Positions 1 to 7,862 of a DNA stretch of 37,943 nt are shown in pieces; the stretch's first letter is position 1, and each line of letters opens with the position of its first letter. The translations under genes were made by a program, and so were the position numbers. Under the pieces are notes generated by a model. That model had not been told where the DNA came from and made no database searches. It saw only the letters and a program-made list of their open reading frames with translations. The stretch spans positions 1-37,943 of the forward strand of contig NZ_SRRZ01000069.1 in NCBI RefSeq assembly GCF_013179805.1, given 5' to 3'. This DNA is from Microcoleus asticus IPMA8. Lineage in GTDB: Bacteria > Cyanobacteriota > Cyanobacteriia > Cyanobacteriales > Microcoleaceae.

Positions 1-99
1 GAGTGGGAGAGTGGGAGAGTGGGAGAGTGGGAGAGTGGGAGAGTGGGAGAGTGGGAGAGTGGGAGAGTGGGAGAGTGGGAGAGTGGGAGAGTGGGAGAG
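1..99. repeat. 8-bp tandem repeat at the contig edge
   Basis: About twelve uninterrupted copies of GTGGGAGA fill the first 99 bases. Short purine-rich tandem repeats are common between cyanobacterial genes. The array touches the window edge, so its true length is unknown and assembly probably stopped here. Open reading frames predicted across it are repeat translations, not genes. Confidence 0.95.
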
Positions 100-129
100 A
101 ACAAGCGGGACAAGCGGAAACAGGAAACC

Positions 130-206
130 CTTATCCCCTCACCCTCTCACCCCATTCCCCCCCACTCCCCCTCCCCCACTCCCCACTCCCTACTCCCCAC
201 TCCCCT
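130..206. repeat. pyrimidine-rich short repeats (ACTCCCC type)
   Basis: Irregular 7-8 bp units built on ACTCCCC run up to the stop codon of the neighbouring minus-strand gene. They are roughly complementary to the purine array at 1-99, so the two blocks form a loose inverted pair. This type is known in cyanobacteria as short tandemly repeated repetitive (STRR) sequence. Confidence 0.8.
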
Positions 207-1192
207 TATTCACCCAGGGTGATGCCTCCCGGCATTTGAAACAGTCCGGCTTGAGTAGAAGAAGCGGTAGCAGCCGCAGCATCCTGCCGTCTCTGGGCTG
301 TGTTAATTTCGTTGAGTTCTTCAGCTTGTTGAGCATTGAGAATGTTGGCAAAACTGCGATCGATTTGAGCTTGCTGGCCCTGCATGACTAAGGCACTTTG
401 ATTTTCTGCTGATAAGGCTGCTTGCTTAGCTGCGATCGCACTTTGTTGAGATATGTTTCTCATAATGTTCTGGGTGACATCTTGACCTTCTGAATCAGCA
501 CCCAATTCCATTGAATTTTGGCTCTCGCGATTAGTTTGCTCTACGTTCTGCTGGACAATTTCTTTCATCTGAGCTTGCTTTTGTTGAGCTTCTTTACTGA
601 GAGTGGCTTTATTGGCTTCACTGACAGCACTTTCTCTTTCTGCGAGTTCTGCGGTATTCTCTTTGAGGCTGTAAGAATCTTGCGGTCTCTTCTCTAAAGC
701 AGCGGATAGTTTTGTCCCTTCGCTTTCGGAGGTGTTGCCGTCCATTATGCTTTTAACTGCTTCTTTTAGGTCTGGAACTTTCAATTCTCCCAGGAATGAA
801 GAGAGGGTTGACTCTATTTCACTGCTGAATTTTTCGACTTTATTTAACAAATTGTCCCAGATGCCTGAGATGCTGTCGGAGATGGTGGAGATGGTATCTG
901 AAATTTCGCCTGTTATGTCGCTAATTGTGTTTTCTATACCTCCTATTTCTTTCTGGTTGCTCAAGAAGTTATTAGCTGATTGTTGGATTTGGCTTTCTAT
1001 TTGTTGATTGGGCACTGTGAAGCTGGAGCGGTTGAAAGTGCTGCTGTTAGGATTGTTTAAGCTGGGAAGCTGTGTTGCAGTCGGATTGCTGTCAGAGGTT
1101 TGGGCTTTTGCTTCAACAGAATTTAGTATTAAGCTCAGCCAAATTGCAGGAATGCCGAGGGCAAGTTTGACAAGAAATTTCGGTGATTTCAT
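206..1192 (-). CDS. secreted coiled-coil protein, VirB5/TrbJ-like candidate
   Basis: 328 residues. A signal peptide is visible (basic start, hydrophobic residues 8-25, AKA-type cleavage site near residue 30). The rest is helical and rich in Gln, Ala, Ser and Glu, with a C-terminal stretch (about 230-310) of the QQAQIDRSFANIL and NEINTAQRR type that resembles the exported helical VirB5/TrbJ proteins of conjugative pili. That family call is inferred from composition and position; no diagnostic motif is present. The start has a good ribosome site (GGAGA about 9 bases upstream). It lies 14 bp downstream of the VirB4 gene, so the two are almost certainly co-transcribed. It could equally be an unrelated periplasmic protein of the same transfer system. 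Confidence 0.5.
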   Translation of the reverse strand: MKSPKFLVKLALGIPAIWLSLILNSVEAKAQTSDSNPTATQLPSLNNPNSSTFNRSSFTVPNQQIESQIQQSANNFLSNQKEIGGIENTISDITGEISDTISTISDSISGIWDNLLNKVEKFSSEIESTLSSFLGELKVPDLKEAVKSIMDGNTSESEGTKLSAALEKRPQDSYSLKENTAELAERESAVSEANKATLSKEAQQKQAQMKEIVQQNVEQTNRESQNSMELGADSEGQDVTQNIMRNISQQSAIAAKQAALSAENQSALVMQGQQAQIDRSFANILNAQQAEELNEINTAQRRQDAAAATASSTQAGLFQMPGGITLGE

Positions 1193-1206
1193 CGGTTTTT
1201 CTCCGT

Positions 1207-4200
1207 CTAGCTAGCAATAAGGTCTTGAGGGGATTTGTGTCCATTGATATCAGTGACTGCATTCTTGCCAATATTGGTTAATGAACGTCCTTCTTTAACA
1301 GCTTGTACGTATTCAGAGGCAAATTGTTTGAGTGCTAGCAATTGCCCTTTTAACGTATTGGGATATTGAGCCATCACTCGCGCACGAGCCATCAATTCAG
1401 CTTGATTGTTAGCCACACTTGCTAATATCATTTCGCCTGGATAGTATCGGCTTTGCCAGAAACGACCTCCTTTTTCAATTAGCCAATTGGAATAAAGGTC
1501 GGCAGCTCTGGGAAGGAAAGCTTCTGTGGCATTTTGGCTAATAATTTCAGCCGGATATCCCAAATTTTTGATCCAAGAAGTGGCTCCGTTTGATGTCAAT
1601 CTTCCGGTAATTCGATACACCATGTTTTGCATAATCATAGTTCCCGCACTACAGTCACAAATACTGTCGATATCTTGGGCTAGCAAGAGCACTGAAATGC
1701 CATTTTTTCTACCCACTGCACAGAGTTCGCCTACTACTTCAGCAAATCCGTCTTTCTTAAACAAAATCGAAAGTTCGTCTCCGATAAATAGGCTTTTAGG
1801 GTGAGAAAGTGCGTTACGGATGCAAGCAGCATGGGCGTTAATGGCCATTAAATACTGGTCTTGTTCGTTACCCAAACCGCTAAGGGCAAAAAACTTAACA
1901 GCGGGTTCGGGTGAAAATGTACTCGGTCTGCCAATTGCTTTCCCTAAAGGTGAGGCTAGTAATGCGTTGCATTGAGTGATAATTTGGTTGATGGCAATGC
2001 GGTCGAAGTCGGTAAAGTTTTGTAGGTTTAGTTGCTCTTTTGTGCAGAATTTCAGGAGGTTTGTGAGGGTTGGCATTTCTTGCCACGCGGTCGATTTCCA
2101 GCCTTTTTCAAAGGCAGTATTGTAGCGCTCGATAATGTCTGGGTCTTCCAGAAATTTTTTCAGAGTTAGCAGCAAAATGGCATCGACTCGCTGCGCTAAT
2201 TTTGGGTCGCGGACTTTACCCATGCTGATAATAGTCAGCGCTTTTCTGATAAACTCTTTCCATTGGTCTAGTCGGCGCGATCGCTCTTCTCTGTCAAAAC
2301 GCCTCAAATCGGGTATTTCAAGTAGATTCGAGCTGCCAGAGGTGATGTCGTAGTACGCACCGTCGTCGCCTAACAGTTTTACTGCTGTCTCAAAGGTGCT
2401 GCCACTTCCTGCTGAGATGTCCATACCGACTACTGGGATATTAGCGGCTATTGCATCTGCTGCAAATCGCCATCCCAAAACACTTTTACCGCAACCAGAC
2501 TCGCCTGTTATGACAGCGCGGCTGGTTTGGTTGTGCATGAGGTCAACGTACACGGGTTTGCCGCCTTTGGTGATGAATTCAACTCCTTTTGAGTCGATGT
2601 CCCTTACAGCAGTTAAGGGCAAAATACCGGGGACAGTTTCGGTGTCTAAGGTGAGGCGGCGTTCGTTAATTAGCGAACTGCTGTGCAACAGCCAGCTTAC
2701 AGTAATGGGCAAAGTTTCTAGCCACAGTTGCCAAGCAATGTTGCGCTCTCTTAATACCTTGGCAGAGCCGAAGCTGTGGGAGAGCATTTGGCAAGCGTGT
2801 GTTAGTTGCTCCGGCGTTGGTCGGTAGACTAAGAAGGTGACAGCAGCGTGAATTGCTCTTGCACCTTTGTACATTTTTTTCTGGGCTTCAAAGGATTCTT
2901 CCTGTTTGACTTCTGCTCCTACATCGCGACCTTGACCTTTTTCTAAAGCGCGTTTTTTGGCACTTTTTGATTGTTTAGCTTGCCTTGCTAAGTTGTCTTG
3001 AATAATAAAGTTGGGAGCGGCGCTAATTTCGACAACGGCTTCAGTATCGCGGACGTAGCTGTTGCTCATAATTTTCCAGAGCCATTGCAGTTGCTCTCTG
3101 GTATTGAGCCAGCCGCCGGGGCCCTCTTCCATTGTTAGCACGCCGCATTCTGCGTTTCTGCCGGGAAGCAAAATGCGTGAGCTAGCTTTTCTGTGTTCCG
3201 GGCAGCTCGAACGGCCGCTCATACCTTCAATTAAAATGGTGCAGGCGTGTTTGTGACTGTTGAGGGTTTCGGTTAGTTTGTAGTCGGAGGCGGTTTCTTT
3301 TAAGGTGAGAAGTTGGGGGATAGGGGGTACGGGTGAGCTGTTGAATTTTTGCCACAGCCATCCCCACAATGCTTGGGCATTCATGGGTTGAATTTCCAGT
3401 CCGATTTTGGTGTTTAGCAAGAGTTCCCACCGGATGTAGCCTTGCTCGAAAGCATCCAGCAGCAGTTGTTTGTAAAAGCGTTCAGAGTAGATGCGCTGGT
3501 TGCCTGTAAATTGTGCAGCAATGCTGTTGGCTGTGTTGATAATTCCATTGATGAATTTACTCAGAGGGTCGTTGGACTTGGAGCCAGATTGAGCGTTGAA
3601 TGTCCAAGTGCAGAAAATAGTTTGGTTCCACAGTTGTCTGGTGCCTGCTAAGTTGAGTTCTTGAATGCGTTTCTGTTCGTTACGAACGAGTACAGAAATG
3701 GGTTTGAGGTGACAGTTGTCAGCCAATTCAGTTAACTGTTGTTGGCGAAGGCAATCGCTGCTGTAGCAGCCGGTGTGAAAGGTCATTTTTTCACCTGGGG
3801 GAATGTCTTTTAGCCCTTCTTCTAAGGCTGTGGCTGCATTGTTTACTTCATGACGGTACAGGATGTTGTGAAAGCCAGCCGTCTCGAATCCGAATACAAT
3901 TTGGTATTGACTGCCTTCATTCAGTAAGTAACCAGAAACTTCTCGACCATCCTTTTTGATAGTGACTAAACACAGGAGGTTTTGGTAGTTTTGGAAGGGC
4001 ATAAGTCGGCTGTTACCTCCTTGTTGAGTGGGAGCAACTTTGGGTTTAAGTTTGACTCGGACTTGTGAATCGCTGATTCGGTGGCGAATCGGGTTTGGTC
4101 GGTGTTGGGGAACGGGAGAAAGGTATAAAAGATTACCGTTGTACCACTCATTCCCCGGCGGAGGTCTAAACCTGTCTACAAAAAGGTGAGGTTTGTTACC

Positions 4201-4410
4201 TGTCAAGAGCCACCAGCTTACAATGAGCCAGAAAGTAGTGGTGAAAAACCAAGGCATTCCTAAGCTGAATAAGCCGTTGGTGAGGAGGTAGGAAATTACG
4301 GTGATTAGCATCCAGGGAATTAGCTGTTCCGCTGGAATAATGCCGATGCTGGCTTGTTTGCCAAGAATCTTATTGACGGAAATAAAATCTTTATCTGGGT
4401 CTTTGAGCAT
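1207..4410 (-). CDS. VirB4/TraC-type conjugation ATPase with N-terminal membrane segments
   Basis: 1067 residues. The C-terminal half is a conjugation ATPase: Walker A GESGCGKS at residues 636-643, Walker B SLFIGDE at 873-879 (D878, E879), then a segment typical of VirB4/TraC (LLLAQDIDS, 908-916). Such ATPases sit at the cytoplasmic base of a type IV secretion channel and power pilus assembly and substrate transfer. Residues 31-45 and 52-70 are hydrophobic, which may be a VirB3-like module fused to the ATPase, an arrangement known in other T4SS. The domain at 140-270 is the usual poorly conserved N-terminal region. The upstream gene ends 62 bp away and the downstream gene starts 14 bp away, giving one operon. 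No clear Shine-Dalgarno precedes the ATG. Confidence 0.85.
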   Translation of the reverse strand: MLKDPDKDFISVNKILGKQASIGIIPAEQLIPWMLITVISYLLTNGLFSLGMPWFFTTTFWLIVSWWLLTGNKPHLFVDRFRPPPGNEWYNGNLLYLSPVPQHRPNPIRHRISDSQVRVKLKPKVAPTQQGGNSRLMPFQNYQNLLCLVTIKKDGREVSGYLLNEGSQYQIVFGFETAGFHNILYRHEVNNAATALEEGLKDIPPGEKMTFHTGCYSSDCLRQQQLTELADNCHLKPISVLVRNEQKRIQELNLAGTRQLWNQTIFCTWTFNAQSGSKSNDPLSKFINGIINTANSIAAQFTGNQRIYSERFYKQLLLDAFEQGYIRWELLLNTKIGLEIQPMNAQALWGWLWQKFNSSPVPPIPQLLTLKETASDYKLTETLNSHKHACTILIEGMSGRSSCPEHRKASSRILLPGRNAECGVLTMEEGPGGWLNTREQLQWLWKIMSNSYVRDTEAVVEISAAPNFIIQDNLARQAKQSKSAKKRALEKGQGRDVGAEVKQEESFEAQKKMYKGARAIHAAVTFLVYRPTPEQLTHACQMLSHSFGSAKVLRERNIAWQLWLETLPITVSWLLHSSSLINERRLTLDTETVPGILPLTAVRDIDSKGVEFITKGGKPVYVDLMHNQTSRAVITGESGCGKSVLGWRFAADAIAANIPVVGMDISAGSGSTFETAVKLLGDDGAYYDITSGSSNLLEIPDLRRFDREERSRRLDQWKEFIRKALTIISMGKVRDPKLAQRVDAILLLTLKKFLEDPDIIERYNTAFEKGWKSTAWQEMPTLTNLLKFCTKEQLNLQNFTDFDRIAINQIITQCNALLASPLGKAIGRPSTFSPEPAVKFFALSGLGNEQDQYLMAINAHAACIRNALSHPKSLFIGDELSILFKKDGFAEVVGELCAVGRKNGISVLLLAQDIDSICDCSAGTMIMQNMVYRITGRLTSNGATSWIKNLGYPAEIISQNATEAFLPRAADLYSNWLIEKGGRFWQSRYYPGEMILASVANNQAELMARARVMAQYPNTLKGQLLALKQFASEYVQAVKEGRSLTNIGKNAVTDINGHKSPQDLIAS

Positions 4411-4472
4411 AATTTAAAGGGTTTAGATTTGAGGTTGAGATGTGGGAAGACAAACCCTTCCCCTTTGGATAA

Positions 4473-5087
4473 TTAAGCTCCACCTCCGCCACCGCCATTG
4501 CCAATGAAGAGGAAAGTTATTACGTCAATGGCAATTACAATGGCAAAAGCTAAGGCAACTTGAGTCACAATTGGTCGCCAGTCATTGCCTTGCTGCGCTT
4601 GGTTGTAAGCAAAAAGAGACGCGGCTGCTACTAACAAAAGGAAGGCTCCGCGAATTAAGTTGAAAATCAGTTCGATGACTTCGGCATCAATAGCTTCACC
4701 TCCTGCGGAAGCCGCTCCTTCTGCTAGCTCAGTCATAAATTCTTCTAAGCCGGAGAGGAAGATGGCGTTGGCGGGGGAATCGAGCACGGAGCACAGTGCA
4801 GTGGAGGTAATGATGGCAGTAGCAACGTGCCAAAATCGAATTTTGCAGCCGATATATCGCTCTACAATTGGAATTGCTTTAGCGGTGTGCCACAAACTCA
4901 AAAAGACTATACTGGAGCAGCCTAAAGTTGCAATTAAGAGCGGGTCGTGAAGGCTGAAGTAGATGAGTGAGGCCAGGCAAATGCCGATGAAGGGAATGTC
5001 GCCCAGTTTGATTTTCTGTTGTTTTAACCAGCGTAATAATGAGTTTTGATTTCGTTCATGTCTTGTTTTGTCTAAGTAAGTAGCCAT
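4473..5087 (-). CDS. small membrane protein, VirB2/pilin-like candidate
   Basis: 204 residues with hydrophobic segments near 35-60, 85-110, 140-160 and 173-193, and a glycine-rich C-terminus (GNGGGGGGA). The last two helices, separated by a short polar turn with a Gly-Asn-Asp-Trp sequence, resemble the two-helix layout of VirB2/TrbC conjugative pilins. The gene directly precedes the VirB4 gene, where a pilin or VirB3 gene is expected. There is no diagnostic motif, so the assignment rests on topology and neighbourhood. It is the first gene of the T4SS transcription unit, about 100 bp downstream of a conserved palindrome and behind a leader with two perfect inverted repeats. Confidence 0.45.
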   Translation of the reverse strand: MATYLDKTRHERNQNSLLRWLKQQKIKLGDIPFIGICLASLIYFSLHDPLLIATLGCSSIVFLSLWHTAKAIPIVERYIGCKIRFWHVATAIITSTALCSVLDSPANAIFLSGLEEFMTELAEGAASAGGEAIDAEVIELIFNLIRGAFLLLVAAASLFAYNQAQQGNDWRPIVTQVALAFAIVIAIDVITFLFIGNGGGGGGA

Positions 5088-5110
5088 GTCACTTGCTCGC
5101 TAAATTTATT

Positions 5111-5170
5111 GCTTAAATGCTAATTTAAGCTGCATCTACTGCCTGCAAAATCACCAAAAACGGTGATTTT
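5111..5170 (-). promoter_or_regulatory. leader with two perfect inverted repeats before the T4SS genes
   Basis: Two perfect hairpins lie between the palindrome at 5188 and the start codon at 5087. One is AAAATCACC/GGTGATTTT (5147-5155 and 5162-5170, 6-base spacer). The other is GCTTAAAT/ATTTAAGC (5111-5118 and 5123-5130, 4-base loop). They could be attenuation structures or further protein-binding sites. Which one cannot be told from sequence. Confidence 0.5.
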
Positions 5171-5187
5171 ATACAGTGAGAGTGACC

Positions 5188-5203
5188 CCCTCCAAATGGA
5201 GGG
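5188..5203. promoter_or_regulatory. conserved palindrome, site 1 (upstream of T4SS genes)
   Basis: CCCTCCAAATGGAGGG, flanked on the gene-proximal side of the minus strand by GG then TCAC. It lies about 100 bp upstream of the start of the 204-residue membrane protein. It is one of four near-identical sites in the window, each placed before an element gene. Confidence 0.7.
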
Positions 5204-5223
5204 TGCAAGTGAAAAAAGTTATT

Positions 5224-7629
5224 TCAAATCTCCATCTCGGCTTCAGTTTTTCTAGCTTCCTGCTTGTTGGAGTTATGGTTTGGAGCGAGTTGCTGTTGGG
5301 AGAGGAGATTTTCTACTTCTTCGGGTGGAATGTCGCACAGAAGTACCTCAAGATTACCTTTTTGGAGGCTGGCCTCAAAAACTATCTCGCTGTGAGAGTT
5401 AAAGCCTTTGACAGTACCCTTCGACTTGGATTTATCGCTGAATTCGACTTCAAAGTCGAGGCGCGAGCCTTGGGAATCGGTAAAGCTGATTTCATCCTGA
5501 CCGCTTCTATTTACCATTTCAGCTAGACGTTCTTGGTTGAGAGCTTGTTGAAAAATCTTTAAGCGGTCGAGTTCTTCTTTTTCTTCAGGTTTCAGGAAGT
5601 CGTTTGTCACTTTCCATTCTCCAGTTTTATCCTGTACTGCTGAGAACATTTCCTCGCCTTCCTTAGTTTTTAAGCTGACAGCGGTAGAGGAGTCAAGATT
5701 CGTGACATAAAGTTTGGCTTCTCCTAAATCAACTCCATCTTCTAATGCAATGCCTTCCGCATTTGCTTCTTCTTCAGCGAGGCTGTAAATTTTTGCCAGT
5801 GTTGCTGCAAGTTGGGCGTCCTGAGTAAGATTTTGGGCTGTCACAGTGATTTTTTTAGCAGTAGCGCTAGCGCTGCTAGCTGGGATTGTTGATTCTAATG
5901 AAATTTTTTCACCTATTTCTGTTGCGTTTTGTACGAATTGGTCGCTGAGGGATGGAGTTGAGCTGTCGGGCGGTTCTAATTTTGCATCCCCAGCTTGAAC
6001 GCCTGTCTCGCTTTTTTGAAGAGAAAGTTTGTTCTCTAAAGCTTCTATTCGCTCTTCTAGGGTATCGAGTCGCTTTTCAAGTCGGTTGAGTGCTTCATTT
6101 ATTTGTACGAGTTGTTCTTCAAAACTCGCCTCTGTGTCAATCTTAATAGAAGCCGTTTTTTCAGAATTGTTGTCTCTCACACGACCGGAAATTTTATCAA
6201 CTTTTCCGTGGACTTTGCTAACAGCTTTAGCTAAGAGCATACCGGGTGTTGAGACAAATTCGGCATCCGGTTCAGATAAGATGTTTTGTTCCGGTTCTGG
6301 CTCCGGTTCAGCTATTGGTAAAGCTTCGGATTCGACCGTTGCATCTGCCATTGAATCCGCTTCAGCCAAGTTGGTAACCCGCTGGGAGAGCGAGTCAGCT
6401 CGCTGGCTTTGAGCTTTGAGCCTTTTGACAATATCGGCAACTTGGCGCTCTTTTCCAGCGCCAAGAGCAGCTTCTATAATTTGAGAAGCTGCTTTTTTGC
6501 CAATCAGAGTAGCGAGAACCGCAACTTGAGCGCTCATGCCGCTTACAGTTGTGCCTTCTACCTCACTTCCAGAAATGGCTGTTCTACCACTAACTTGTAC
6601 AGCAGCATCGAGGATACTATCGATGTTCTGGTCGTTTGATTTTTTGCCTTGAGGTCGCTGTTGGCTAGTTCTGGTTTTGGAAGGTGTGGCTGCTAAGGAT
6701 TCAGCAACTTCTACCGCTTCATCTGTCTGAAGTTTTCTTTTGGCTTGGGATTTAGTTGATAATTCTTCGTCTTCCAAATCTTCTCGCTCAGAGTTTTGAA
6801 GGTGGCTTTTAGCTTGTGATTTATCTTTAGGTTGAGGTTTTTTGACTTCAAACTCATCTAACTCACTTAGCTCATCTCTCGGAGAGCGGCTTAAGGCTTT
6901 AGATTTAACCAGTGGTTCTTCCGAATCCAACTCCTCTACGTCATCTTTTCGGGATCTTCTTTTGGTTTTAGAGTTGGGTGATGGCTCGTCGTCATCCGAA
7001 TTTTCTATTTCATCTTTTTTCGATTTGATATTGGCTTTAGATTTCGATCTGTGCGATGGTTCATCATCTTCTAAGTCATCTAGTAAATCGTCTTTTTTAG
7101 ACTTAGTTGCCGTTTGAAATTTCGATCGACGCGAGGGTTGCTCATCCTCTAATTCATCTAGTAAATCGTCTTTTTTAGACTTAGTTGCAGCTTTAGATTT
7201 AGACTTGGGGGAGGGTTGCTCATCATCCAATTCATCTAGTAAATTGTCTTTTTTAGACCTTGTTTTAGTTCGAGGCGAATCGAGTAATGCTTCAATTCCT
7301 GTTTTAGTAAATCGGTTGTCGTCCGGCTCTCCCAAGTGCTCCATCATGTACTTTCCTGTGGTAGAGCCGTACTCGGGTCGATCGCTCAAACTGAGGACGA
7401 GTCCGTTGTGCTTGACCTCCACGCTAATGCCAGGTTTGCCGTCTGCTTCCGTTAGTTCTTCAATTGCATCGGCAAAATCTTCTACGCTGGTGAGTCCGTT
7501 TTCCAGGCAGTAATCTAAAGCTTTCTCGCAGCGATTTCTTAGGTAGTTGAGGATTTTCTTGCCCTCGGCTGTGTTAGGGGTGATGTAGTTTCCCTGGCTT
7601 CGGCTTCGGTATGCTGTTTTTGTAGCCAT
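5224..7629 (-). CDS. large repetitive coiled-coil protein of the conjugative element, function unknown
   Basis: 801 residues, family not recognised. Residues 14-118 look like a compact domain (NYITPNTAEGKKIL to EALLDSP). Residues 120-265 hold about six diverged copies of a roughly 25-residue charged repeat of the type KSKKDDLLDELEDEQPS, also visible as DNA repeats near 7080-7262. A helical region around 345-400 and a strong coiled coil (LEKRLDTLEERIEALENKL) follow. The C-terminus (about 620-770) has a mixed alpha/beta look with SLKTKEGEEMF and a final charged helix. No transmembrane segment, signal peptide or catalytic motif is visible. It stands alone between the polymerase gene and the T4SS genes with its own upstream palindrome, which suggests an element-specific structural or DNA-binding role. 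No function is assigned. Confidence 0.8.
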   Translation of the reverse strand: MATKTAYRSRSQGNYITPNTAEGKKILNYLRNRCEKALDYCLENGLTSVEDFADAIEELTEADGKPGISVEVKHNGLVLSLSDRPEYGSTTGKYMMEHLGEPDDNRFTKTGIEALLDSPRTKTRSKKDNLLDELDDEQPSPKSKSKAATKSKKDDLLDELEDEQPSRRSKFQTATKSKKDDLLDDLEDDEPSHRSKSKANIKSKKDEIENSDDDEPSPNSKTKRRSRKDDVEELDSEEPLVKSKALSRSPRDELSELDEFEVKKPQPKDKSQAKSHLQNSEREDLEDEELSTKSQAKRKLQTDEAVEVAESLAATPSKTRTSQQRPQGKKSNDQNIDSILDAAVQVSGRTAISGSEVEGTTVSGMSAQVAVLATLIGKKAASQIIEAALGAGKERQVADIVKRLKAQSQRADSLSQRVTNLAEADSMADATVESEALPIAEPEPEPEQNILSEPDAEFVSTPGMLLAKAVSKVHGKVDKISGRVRDNNSEKTASIKIDTEASFEEQLVQINEALNRLEKRLDTLEERIEALENKLSLQKSETGVQAGDAKLEPPDSSTPSLSDQFVQNATEIGEKISLESTIPASSASATAKKITVTAQNLTQDAQLAATLAKIYSLAEEEANAEGIALEDGVDLGEAKLYVTNLDSSTAVSLKTKEGEEMFSAVQDKTGEWKVTNDFLKPEEKEELDRLKIFQQALNQERLAEMVNRSGQDEISFTDSQGSRLDFEVEFSDKSKSKGTVKGFNSHSEIVFEASLQKGNLEVLLCDIPPEEVENLLSQQQLAPNHNSNKQEARKTEAEMEI

Positions 7630-7725
7630 AATCTTTGTGGCGGCGTGAGTGGATATTTCCCATGAAATTCGAGCAGTATGGCTACTGACTTCACTCGGAA
7701 GAGCGGTTTTGGGGAGTTAAAGTGA

Positions 7726-7745
7726 CCCCCTCCAATCGGAGGGGG
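7726..7745. promoter_or_regulatory. conserved palindrome, site 2 (upstream of the 801-residue gene)
   Basis: CCCCCTCCAATCGGAGGGGG, ten-base arms with one central mismatch. It is followed directly by TCAC on the minus strand and lies about 97 bp upstream of the start at 7629. Part of the four-site family. Confidence 0.75.
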
Positions 7746-7862
7746 AATTGTCGTCTACTAATAAATAGTTCCTGTTTGGAACTCGCTAAAAAACTAACTG
7801 TTTGGTCAACGAGCTTTCTTGGCGTTCACACTTACCCGGTCTTAGATGTAGGGTAGTTGATG

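Noticed and set aside
3..391. Three overlapping plus-strand reading frames with MGEWESGRV repeats
   Set aside because: They are translations of the 8-bp tandem repeat and overlap the end of a supported minus-strand gene.
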